Source of the DNA: Chitinivibrionales bacterium
GTDB lineage: Bacteria; Fibrobacterota; Chitinivibrionia; Chitinivibrionales; JANQEN01
Reading direction: 5' to 3'
Length of the DNA stretch: 8,030 bases
Assembly: GCA_030593665.1 (NCBI GenBank)
Contig: JAUVGS010000077.1
Location: 1 to 8,030 of the forward strand
In this document: positions 1-6,035 of the stretch, one piece after another
Layout of the letters: every line of letters starts with the position of its first letter
How positions within the stretch are numbered: the first letter of the stretch is position 1
Program-made: the position numbers and the translations under genes
Notes under the pieces: generated by a model
The model's input: the letters and a program-made list of their open reading frames with translations, nothing else
Told to the model about the DNA's origin: nothing
Database searches by the model: none

Positions 1-1
1 G

Positions 2-2002
2 CCGTGGCTGCCGGTCGAAGTGGAATCAATTACCCTAAAAGCAATGGCCGGAGATCCTGATGACCGGTATCAGACAATGCAGGATTTTGGCCACGATATA
101 GAACGATATCAGAGTGGGGAGCCGATCCTTGCGCGACCGCCGTCACTCTGGTCGAAGATTCAACGCTTTTTTAAAAAACACTGGGCGCCAATCGCAATCG
201 GGACGATCAGCACCCTGTTTATTGCAGTGACAGGACTCATTATTAACCTGCAAAGCAGGAAGGAAAAATCCCGCTGGCAGCTTGCGTTTCGGGAAACGTT
301 CTCAAATGAAGAATGCCTTGAAAGCTGGTATGTATACTCGGGTGAACAGAGTTATGATCAGGTGACCGGGGTGTGGAGTATCCTGGACAGTACGCTGTAT
401 GTAGAGAGTAATGGGTATTCTTTTCTGCGCTATGAGCGACCGTTAACCCGTGACATTCGAGTCGAATTTGATATAAAAACCGGATTGAAAGACCTCTTTA
501 ATACGGGATTTTTTATCTGTGGCAGTATGCCGGATAGCGGGTATGCATTTCGTATTCACCATAAAGGGACTGCGTTAAATGCGGTAACCTATCCAACATC
601 ACGTTTCCATTTCTATGATTATGAACCGGTAGATTTTCCTGTTGATTCGCAGTATCATGTAGTTGTCGAAAAAAAGGATCATGTCATTTCATTCTGGCTT
701 GATGAGGTGTTGATCTCCCGTGTGTACGACTTCTTTCCTGCTCTGGGCAAGGAATATCAGAAAATCGGATTTTTTGTTAATGGGAGTACGGTTCTCTTTG
801 ACAATCTGAAGGTATTTAGACGGGCAGTACCGCGTCTTGCCCGGCCCACTATTATTGCCGACCGTTTCTGGGAGCAGGGAGATTTTGAAACAGCGCTTGC
901 CGAATACCGTGAAGTACTTATTGATCTCTCCCGCAGTGATATCGCACGGCAGATAGAATTCAGAATGGTTGATTGTATGATTCGACTCGCGCAGGATGAT
1001 GAAGCAAAAGAGATTCTGGGTACCATTGAAGTATCCAGGAAAATAAATGAAGAGGACAGGGCACGCGTTCTATTCCTGCGAGGTATGCTTAATGAGAAAA
1101 GCGGTATGAGCCGGGAGATGAATTATGCACTCTTTTCACTCGCAGGACTGTTTCCCCTTTCACCGGTGAATAAGTCGGCTGCTGCGTATATGGTGATGAA
1201 TTGCTATGATCTCTTTACCGCAGGTAACCTTGATTCCGCGGAAATACGTATCGTATTTCTCACTAAAAAATATCCGGAATTTGCACATCACTTCGGCCGG
1301 GTGCATTTGAAGATACTCAACTATTATACCTGCCGCGGGCTCTGGAAAAAATCTCAGGAAATAGGAAAGAGGATTGTTACATTACATAAAAAGGATGAAG
1401 AAATCCTTTTTGAAGCGAAGATATTGCAGGCCAAACGGCATCTGGGAAGACGTAAAAAATATAAAGCAGTAGATGCACTGAATCAATGCCTTGCATCATC
1501 ACAGCCATCCCTGGCTAAATGGCACGCCTGGATGACACTGGCCGAGGTATATGAATATGAACATAATCATACTGATGCCTATACCATTTACAAAAAAGTA
1601 TTTAATGAATGTCCCAAAAACCTCCCGGTTTCATGGATGGCACGGATTCGTATGGCTGAAACCGCACATACCTTGTCTCGGGAAACTCCCGGGGACATAT
1701 TTACGTATGTCATTGAGGAACCGCATGTATTTGCAGAACCGCGGCTCGTTGCGCAATACTATTCCAATTTAATTGACAAAGAGTATTTTACGCGTCAATG
1801 GCTGTTACTCAACCCTCAGAATAAATTCTATCTTTATTACTTAGCCCGCAAAGCAGTAATGGATAACGATTTTATACGGGCGAAACGTTATCTGAAAACA
1901 TTTCGTAGATCCGTTTCTCCACTCTCATGGGACTATGTGCGTATATCCACACTTATTGATGATCTTGATATTTCAAAAGGACTTTCCTGTAAAAAGAAAT
2001 AG
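2..2002 (+). CDS. Membrane-anchored Hanks-type Ser/Thr protein kinase with jelly-roll and TPR region (5' truncated)
   Basis: The frame is open to the window edge, so the gene starts upstream. The GTG at 20 lies inside the kinase fold and is not a credible start. Numbering from that GTG, residues 1-40 carry the end of a bacterial Ser/Thr kinase domain: LKAMAGDPDDRYQT, whose Arg is the conserved subdomain XI residue, then DIERYQSGEPILARP, the usual tail before the juxtamembrane segment. A basic stretch (about 44-54) precedes one TM helix (about 56-77). Residues about 90-268 form a beta-rich domain resembling ConA/LamG-like or DUF1080-type jelly rolls (FSNEECLESW near the start, FDNLKVFRR at the end). 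About 279-640 is helical and TPR-like (for example FWEQGDFETALAEYREVL). The kinase should be cytoplasmic and the rest periplasmic. The ATP-binding and catalytic loops are outside the window, so activity cannot be judged. Its target is unknown. The kinase-family call is firm; the jelly-roll call is moderate. Confidence 0.88.
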   Translation, partial: PWLPVEVESITLKAMAGDPDDRYQTMQDFGHDIERYQSGEPILARPPSLWSKIQRFFKKHWAPIAIGTISTLFIAVTGLIINLQSRKEKSRWQLAFRETFSNEECLESWYVYSGEQSYDQVTGVWSILDSTLYVESNGYSFLRYERPLTRDIRVEFDIKTGLKDLFNTGFFICGSMPDSGYAFRIHHKGTALNAVTYPTSRFHFYDYEPVDFPVDSQYHVVVEKKDHVISFWLDEVLISRVYDFFPALGKEYQKIGFFVNGSTVLFDNLKVFRRAVPRLARPTIIADRFWEQGDFETALAEYREVLIDLSRSDIARQIEFRMVDCMIRLAQDDEAKEILGTIEVSRKINEEDRARVLFLRGMLNEKSGMSREMNYALFSLAGLFPLSPVNKSAAAYMVMNCYDLFTAGNLDSAEIRIVFLTKKYPEFAHHFGRVHLKILNYYTCRGLWKKSQEIGKRIVTLHKKDEEILFEAKILQAKRHLGRRKKYKAVDALNQCLASSQPSLAKWHAWMTLAEVYEYEHNHTDAYTIYKKVFNECPKNLPVSWMARIRMAETAHTLSRETPGDIFTYVIEEPHVFAEPRLVAQYYSNLIDKEYFTRQWLLLNPQNKFYLYYLARKAVMDNDFIRAKRYLKTFRRSVSPLSWDYVRISTLIDDLDISKGLSCKKK

Positions 2003-2009
2003 CATTTTA

Positions 2010-2249
2010 CTATCGATTCGCTATCTGCATACCAAAAATAATAAGCATGGCCACAGCACCCAGTGCCGCAAGGAGCCGTATCAGGATTTCCACCCAGTGC
2101 GGAATGGCTGGATAGGGAGATTTGTTCTGATTTTGGGACGCCGGCGCTGCCGAATCATGGGAAGTTCTCTGAGGAGGGCCGGCAGGATCATTCGGGGTGA
2201 GAATATCCTTAAGAGTCTCTTCAAATGTATCATTGTTATTGTTTTGCAT
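2010..2249 (-). CDS. Small predicted membrane protein, Pro/Asn-rich N-terminus and one C-terminal TM helix
   Basis: This 79-codon ORF starts with ATG. I do not recognise the family. Residues 1-50 are hydrophilic: an Asn-rich start (MQNNNNDTFEETLKDIL), then a Pro/Ala/Ser/Gln-rich linker. Residues about 51-76 form a clear hydrophobic helix (WVEILIRLLAALGAVAMLIIFGMQ) ending in a short polar tail. That is a sensible tail-anchored layout, which favours a real gene over a chance antisense frame. The stop lies 7 bases from the stop of the convergent kinase gene, with no obvious terminator hairpin between them. No good Shine-Dalgarno precedes the ATG (it reads TTTTACTCCC), which lowers confidence. 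A TATAAT on the same strand about 43 bases upstream could be its promoter. The competing + strand frame is rich in Arg, Cys and basic residues and looks like a shadow. Confidence 0.55.
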   Translation of the reverse strand: MQNNNNDTFEETLKDILTPNDPAGPPQRTSHDSAAPASQNQNKSPYPAIPHWVEILIRLLAALGAVAMLIIFGMQIANR

Positions 2250-2292
2250 GGGAGTAAAATAATATGTAACCGACCTATGGGTCGAAAACCGT

Positions 2293-2298
2293 ATTATA
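2293..2298 (-). promoter_or_regulatory. Candidate -10 box for the small membrane-protein gene
   Basis: On the minus strand this is a perfect TATAAT, placed to start transcription roughly 35-40 bases before the ATG at 2249. The surrounding GTATTATAC is nearly palindromic, so a -10-like TATTAT is also present on the + strand. No convincing -35 hexamer lies 16-18 bases upstream on the minus strand (it reads AAAAAC). Weak, sequence-only call. Confidence 0.3.
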
Positions 2299-2300
2299 CC

Positions 2301-2330
2301 TTGACCGCGAAAAGAGTTTTTGGTTATTTT
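2301..2330 (+). promoter_or_regulatory. Candidate sigma-70-type promoter for the PHP gene
   Basis: TTGACC (2301-2306, 5 of 6 to TTGACA) is followed after 18 bases by TATTTT (2325-2330, 4 of 6 to TATAAT). It sits in the only intergenic gap before the rightward PHP-lpxB block, about 47 bases before the proposed start codon. It is back-to-back with the leftward TATAAT. Plausible but not strong. Confidence 0.35.
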
Positions 2331-2364
2331 TTTCTTCTTTAGAGAATTCAGTATTTTTTATCAT

Positions 2365-2371
2365 AGAGGAG
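2365..2371 (+). promoter_or_regulatory. Shine-Dalgarno that decides the PHP gene start
   Basis: AGAGGAG lies 5 bases before an in-frame TTG at 2377 and 9 bases before an out-of-frame ATG at 2381. Together with the family's usual N-terminal length, it argues against the earlier TTG at 2320, which would add an aberrant Phe-rich stretch (MVIFFFFREF) with no ribosome site. Confidence 0.6.
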
Positions 2372-2376
2372 CAAAA

Positions 2377-3231
2377 TTGCATGGAAAAGATGGAGCAGTC
2401 AAAAAATATGTAGACCTTCACATCCATACCAGATACTCAGACGGCGAATGTTCCGTACGCGATATACTTGAGATAGCGCATGAGAAAGGGTTAACAGCTA
2501 TTTCGATAACCGATCATGATACTATAGACGGTTATCCTTTGGCGTTTAACATTGGTTCAGAGCTTGGCATTGAGGTTATTACCGGTACTGAACTATCCTG
2601 TGAAATCAGCGGTGCTGATATTCATGTCTTAGGTTACTTTGTTGATATTAATAATACCGCGTTACGGGAAAAACTCCAGGAGATGAAAGAGGCAAGGTAT
2701 ATTCGTGCAAAGAAGATGGTACGGAATCTGAATCGCGAAGGTATCGATCTACGTTTTGGGACTGTGCTAAAAATTGCCGGGGAAGGGGCGATCGGGCGGC
2801 CTCATATTGCCACGGCAATGCTCACTGAAGAGCTGGTCTACTCTTTCAAAGAAGCCTTTGAAAGGTATATTGGCTATGATTCTCCAGCCTATGTTGAGAA
2901 GTTGAAGATGCTTCCGCGTGAAGTATTCAGGCTCATACTCGATGCTGGCGGTATACCGGTTATTGCTCATCCCGGTGTAACCGGTGTTGATGAGCGTATA
3001 CCCGGTTTCGTCCGTGATGGCCTTGTCGGTATCGAGGTCTACCATTCTGAACATAATTCCGCCGCTAAAAAATTCTACCTGGAATATAGTAGAAAAAATG
3101 AACTCGTTGTTACCGGAGGATCTGATTTCCACAGTCAGACGCAGACACGTGCAGTGATTGGCTTCCCTCGTGTTTCTCATTCGGTATTTGAAAAGCTGAA
3201 AGCAAGACGCGAAGCCATTCATGGGAGATAG
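2377..3231 (+). CDS. PHP-domain metal-dependent phosphoesterase (RNase AM / TrpH (YciV)-like)
   Basis: The protein is 284 residues from the TTG at 2377, close to the usual size of the YciV/TrpH branch (about 280-295). The full set of PHP metal-ligand motifs is present in order: DLHIHTRYSDG (13-23), ITDHDT (44-49), GTELSCE (70-76), IHVLGYF (82-88), RPHIA (141-145), AHPG (197-200), GIEVYHSEH (218-226) and GGSDFHS (247-253). The active site therefore looks intact, with a trinuclear metal centre expected. Characterised relatives hydrolyse 3',5'-nucleotide bisphosphates and 5' ends of short RNAs in the cytoplasm. That substrate is inferred from the family, not shown here. It is first in a rightward block; the next small ORF starts 9 bases after its stop. 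The start is uncertain: an ATG with the same ribosome site falls in another frame and would join this one only with one extra A in the run at 2401-2406. Confidence 0.88.
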   Translation: MHGKDGAVKKYVDLHIHTRYSDGECSVRDILEIAHEKGLTAISITDHDTIDGYPLAFNIGSELGIEVITGTELSCEISGADIHVLGYFVDINNTALREKLQEMKEARYIRAKKMVRNLNREGIDLRFGTVLKIAGEGAIGRPHIATAMLTEELVYSFKEAFERYIGYDSPAYVEKLKMLPREVFRLILDAGGIPVIAHPGVTGVDERIPGFVRDGLVGIEVYHSEHNSAAKKFYLEYSRKNELVVTGGSDFHSQTQTRAVIGFPRVSHSVFEKLKARREAIHGR

Positions 3232-3240
3232 GTTTTTATT

Positions 3241-3342
3241 ATGAAAGTAGTACCGGTTATTGCACGAGACAAGCTCCCGGTAGTTAAAAGTTATTTAGCG
3301 GAGATAAAAAATAATCCGGCGCTACCGCGTAAACTGTTTTAG
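3241..3342 (+). CDS. Small ORF of 33 codons between the PHP gene and lpxB
   Basis: An ATG at 3241 opens a 33-residue frame (starting MKVVPVIARDKLPVVK, ending in TAG) that I do not recognise. Evidence for translation is a good purine-rich ribosome site overlapping the end of the PHP gene (GGGAGATAGG, about 8 bases before the ATG) and the tight 9-base spacing. The peptide is basic and amphipathic, with no TM helix. It could be a real small protein, a leader peptide for lpxB, or the left-over N-terminus of a decayed gene. Reading past the TAG gives about 40 further open codons that run into lpxB, with no clear homology. The rest of the gap (3343-3410) shows only the lpxB ribosome site. Confidence 0.35.
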   Translation: MKVVPVIARDKLPVVKSYLAEIKNNPALPRKLF

Positions 3343-3410
3343 GTCCTTAGGAAGAATGTACACGGTATTAACGGGTATACATTGTTTATAGTCCCAAAAG
3401 GTAATCGCGC

Positions 3411-4568
3411 ATGTCACCTCCTGCTGTTATGTTCGTTGCCGGCGATCCCTCCGGTGATCAAAACACCGCACCAATAATTCGTCAATTGCGCGGCGATATT
3501 CCCGAGTGTGCCTGTTATGGTATCGGCGGCCCGATGATGCAGGCGGAAGGATTTACCACATTTCTCCCGTTTGAAGAGTTCAATAGAATGGGCTACGTCG
3601 AAGTCCTTACCCATCTCCCTTTCTTTCTCAAGGCAAAGAAACTGCTGATTCAGGAGATGAAAAAACGAAAACCAAACCTGGTGGTCTGTGTTGACTATTC
3701 AGGATTTAATACACAGGTGATGAAAGAGGCTCATGCGCTGGGTATCCCGGTACTATGGTATATTGCGCCTAAAATATGGGCATGGAAGAAAAAGAAACAC
3801 ACCACAAATTTAAAAAAGTATGTAACCCATATAGCGGCTATTTTCCCGTTTGAAGTGGCTATGTTTCTTCCCTATGTTACAGCGGTCTCCTTTGTCGGTA
3901 ATCCTCTCGTCGAATATATAGAGAACAAACACTATACCGTTACAACGGTAAATAATGACGATTTACAAAACAAGGAGGTTATTCGCCTGGCAATCGTCCC
4001 GGGAAGCAGACCTCATGAGATTGAAAATATTTTACCTGTAATGGTTGAAACCTATCAACAACTCAAGCAGCGTTATCCAAAGCTTTCAGCGACATTGTCG
4101 CGTTGTGGAAATGTTTCGCAGGAGATGTACCAGACTATACTGGAGGATGTGACGGTTGACTTTTATGATGGCCCGTTGGAGGATATGTTTGCCCAATCCG
4201 ACCTTGCACTGGTAACCTCCGGGACTGCAACACTACAGACGGCACTTATGGGCGTGCCTATGATAATCATGTATAAGACTTCGTTTATTTCGTATCTTAT
4301 ATTCAAGACGTTTATCACCGGAATAAATCATATCGGGCTTCCGAATATTATTGCAGATGAAGAGATAGTTCCTGAGTGTATCCAGGAGGAGATGACATCG
4401 CAGAAGGTTGTAAGCCTTTTAGAGCATTATATTAAATCTCCGGACGCCTATCAATCTGTCGTGAAAAAACTTATTTCCCTGAAAGAGAGTCTAGGAAGTA
4501 AAAAACCGTCGGAAGAGGTAACTAAACTGATAAAACATCTGTCAGGGATTGAAAAGAACGTACAATGA
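3411..4568 (+). CDS. lpxB: Lipid-A-disaccharide synthase
   Basis: LpxB joins UDP-2,3-diacylglucosamine and lipid X (2,3-diacylglucosamine 1-phosphate) to form the lipid A disaccharide at the cytoplasmic face of the inner membrane. The length (385 residues) matches the family (E. coli 382). GT19/GT-B landmarks appear in order: AGDPSGD (10-16), GIGGPMM (37-43), MGYVEVL (60-66), VDYSGFN (94-100), APKIWAW near 120-126, FPFE, FVGNPLV, PGSRPHEI and SGTATLQ (270-276). Asp95 aligns with the E. coli catalytic Asp98. The usual Glu ending SGTATLE is Gln276 here. The ATG at 3411 has AAAAGG 9 bases upstream and an in-frame TAA at 3402-3404, so no earlier start is possible. The stop overlaps the next gene's start (ATGA), which indicates translational coupling. 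Its presence implies an LPS or lipid A outer membrane. Confidence 0.96.
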   Translation: MSPPAVMFVAGDPSGDQNTAPIIRQLRGDIPECACYGIGGPMMQAEGFTTFLPFEEFNRMGYVEVLTHLPFFLKAKKLLIQEMKKRKPNLVVCVDYSGFNTQVMKEAHALGIPVLWYIAPKIWAWKKKKHTTNLKKYVTHIAAIFPFEVAMFLPYVTAVSFVGNPLVEYIENKHYTVTTVNNDDLQNKEVIRLAIVPGSRPHEIENILPVMVETYQQLKQRYPKLSATLSRCGNVSQEMYQTILEDVTVDFYDGPLEDMFAQSDLALVTSGTATLQTALMGVPMIIMYKTSFISYLIFKTFITGINHIGLPNIIADEEIVPECIQEEMTSQKVVSLLEHYIKSPDAYQSVVKKLISLKESLGSKKPSEEVTKLIKHLSGIEKNVQ

Positions 4569-5815
4569 AAAAGATGATAACACACACGTTGCTTTTTGTT
4601 GTATCTGTCGCTCTATTGTTGTCAACGATCTCATGTATTTATGATCCAACCAATCCGTATTACTATGATACTATTTTCCATAAGGAGCTGGAATTTTGTA
4701 AAAATTTTCTCAATCGGTATTTCCTTTTCAGAGAGGCTGTTCCGGTAAATGATTCACTCTTTACCACTCCCAAATCCCTCTTTGCCGGTGTCGATGAACC
4801 CTTTACAGAGTACCTGGACCCTGATACAACTGAAATATTCCGGAGCGCATTAAATGCAACTATTGTAAAAAACGGACACGGTATTGAATTTGATTCGGTA
4901 GGCAACGGGATATTGGTAACCTATCTCTATCCGGAATCACCTGCACAAAAATTACCCCTTGAGTGCGGTGACACTATTATTATTATAAATGAAGACACTC
5001 TTGCCGGATTGAAAATGGTGACCGTTAAATTGTATCTTGGCGCAATCGCCGGTAATAAAAAAGTCATTCAGATAAAAAGAGATACCTTACTCGTGGATTC
5101 CTTTTCACTGGGCGACTATACTATTCCTTCAGTCTATATCGACAGTATTGATACCAACATCGCCTATATTTACATCGCAGCATTTTTAGATGAAACCGGA
5201 GGTACGGTAAGCGGGGTGGATGATGCACTGGTTAATACCCAGTGGGCGGACACTATTATTATTGATGTACGTGATAATTATGGTGGTGATTTTGATCAAT
5301 GTCTCCTGGCTGCTTCACGTTTTCTTCCTTTTGGAAGCCCTATTATTAAAACAACTGAATGGGACGTTGATTCTTTGAAAGAAACAATCTGGGTAACAGC
5401 CGGATCAACTACCAATGATGCAAAAACATACTTTTTGCTTATTAATGATTCAACAGTTGCGGCTGCGGAGATATTCGTATCATGTTTCAAAGAAAATAAC
5501 GTTGCCGTAAAGATAACAGGATCAACCACGTTTGGATTTGGTTATAAACAGATTTTTACCACCACTCCGGATAGTGGTATTGCAAAAGTAACCAAAGGAT
5601 GGATTATCTCAATATCCGGGGATTCTCTTCATGAAAACGGTATTATTCCAACCGATCCGGTGACCATCACTGAGGATGCGCTTGAGCAAGTCTTAATGGA
5701 TATAGGTGGCGGTACAATGCTTTATCAGGAGGCGTTTGACCGTATTTCATTCCTTCAGAAAAAATACAAGAATCGCAACCGTACTATACCACTCTGTTAT
5801 ACCTGGGAAAAATAA
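4565..5815 (+). CDS. S41 (CtpA/Tsp-like) lipoprotein with PDZ domain, apparently lacking the catalytic Ser-Lys dyad
   Basis: This 416-residue protein starts with a lipoprotein-type signal (basic MKKM, hydrophobic core, STISC with Cys24 as likely lipidated residue). FTEYLDPDTTEIF (80-92) is typical of the region before the PDZ domain. A PDZ domain spans about 104-172 (GIEFDSVGNGILV, ESPAQKLPLECGDTIIIIN). The S41 core follows (IIIDVRDNYGGD, 231-242). In active enzymes the Ser lies three residues before the Glu of the SASASEI motif and the Lys in TFGKG. Here those read VAAAEI (Ala299 at the Ser site) and TFGFG (Phe325 at the Lys site), while the following Gln is kept (Gln329). It is therefore probably not a peptidase and may be a periplasmic binding or adaptor lipoprotein. 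Its ATG overlaps the lpxB stop by 4 bases, so it is likely co-translated with lpxB. The family call is firm; loss of activity is inferred from motif alignment by eye. Confidence 0.86.
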   Translation: MKKMITHTLLFVVSVALLLSTISCIYDPTNPYYYDTIFHKELEFCKNFLNRYFLFREAVPVNDSLFTTPKSLFAGVDEPFTEYLDPDTTEIFRSALNATIVKNGHGIEFDSVGNGILVTYLYPESPAQKLPLECGDTIIIINEDTLAGLKMVTVKLYLGAIAGNKKVIQIKRDTLLVDSFSLGDYTIPSVYIDSIDTNIAYIYIAAFLDETGGTVSGVDDALVNTQWADTIIIDVRDNYGGDFDQCLLAASRFLPFGSPIIKTTEWDVDSLKETIWVTAGSTTNDAKTYFLLINDSTVAAAEIFVSCFKENNVAVKITGSTTFGFGYKQIFTTTPDSGIAKVTKGWIISISGDSLHENGIIPTDPVTITEDALEQVLMDIGGGTMLYQEAFDRISFLQKKYKNRNRTIPLCYTWEK

Positions 5816-5905
5816 CAACATATAATAGGCACTGGAGTCAACTGCATACCCATGTTGAGTAATTACCCTGCTATTATGTAACCCATTAATTTTTATTAAG
5901 ATAGG

Positions 5906-5925
5906 AAAACAGCGCTGTTTTTTTT
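5906..5925 (+). terminator. Perfect 16-bp palindrome followed by a T-run; weak terminator or operator
   Basis: AAAACAGCGCTGTTTT (5906-5921) is a perfect palindrome merging into eight T's (5918-5925), about 90 bases after the lipoprotein stop. As RNA it gives only a six-pair, A/U-rich stem with a GCGC loop, so it is a poor terminator by stability. The palindrome could equally be a regulator site, since it lies about 25-40 bases upstream of the flagellin promoter. The T-tract, followed by an A-tract (5927-5933), also resembles an UP element. Confidence 0.4.
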
Positions 5926-5946
5926 CAAAAAAATGCAATTTTTAAT

Positions 5947-5973
5947 TAAAGTTTTAGTAAAATGTTCCGATGT
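5947..5973 (+). promoter_or_regulatory. Sigma-28 (FliA)-type flagellar promoter for flagellin
   Basis: TAAAGTTT (5947-5954), an 11-base spacer and TCCGATGT (5966-5973) match the class III flagellar consensus TAAAGTTT-N11-GCCGATAA: the whole -35 and the CCGAT core of the -10, with correct spacing. Transcription would start near 5980, giving a leader of about 55 bases. This predicts late flagellar expression under FliA/FlgM control. Confidence 0.85.
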
Positions 5974-6022
5974 ATATAGTGGGGAAGTTATGCAAAGTAG
6001 AGTAAAAAGAATAAAAAACACT

Positions 6023-6032
6023 AGGGAGGTGG
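6023..6032 (+). promoter_or_regulatory. Very strong ribosome binding site of the flagellin gene
   Basis: AGGGAGGTGG contains a full GGAGGT core (6025-6030) 5 bases before the ATG at 6036. It is the best ribosome site in the window, as expected for an abundant structural protein, and it fixes the start. Confidence 0.85.
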
Positions 6033-6035
6033 ATT

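Noticed and set aside
1935..2342. Plus-strand ORF of 135 codons between the kinase and PHP genes.
   Set aside because: It overlaps the end of the kinase gene, has a basic, Cys/Arg-rich low-quality composition and no ribosome site, and the minus strand here encodes an orderly TM protein.
2320..2376. TTG at 2320 as the start of the PHP gene.
   Set aside because: It adds a Phe-rich stretch that overlaps the promoter-like sequence and lacks a ribosome site; AGAGGAG supports the start at 2377.
2767..3222. Minus-strand ORF of 151 codons.
   Set aside because: It lies wholly antisense to the PHP domain with its complete set of metal ligands; no family features.
3278..3327. CGGTAG / CTACCG inverted repeat inside the small ORF.
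   Set aside because: A six-base stem with a 38-base loop is expected by chance; no riboswitch-like structure seen.
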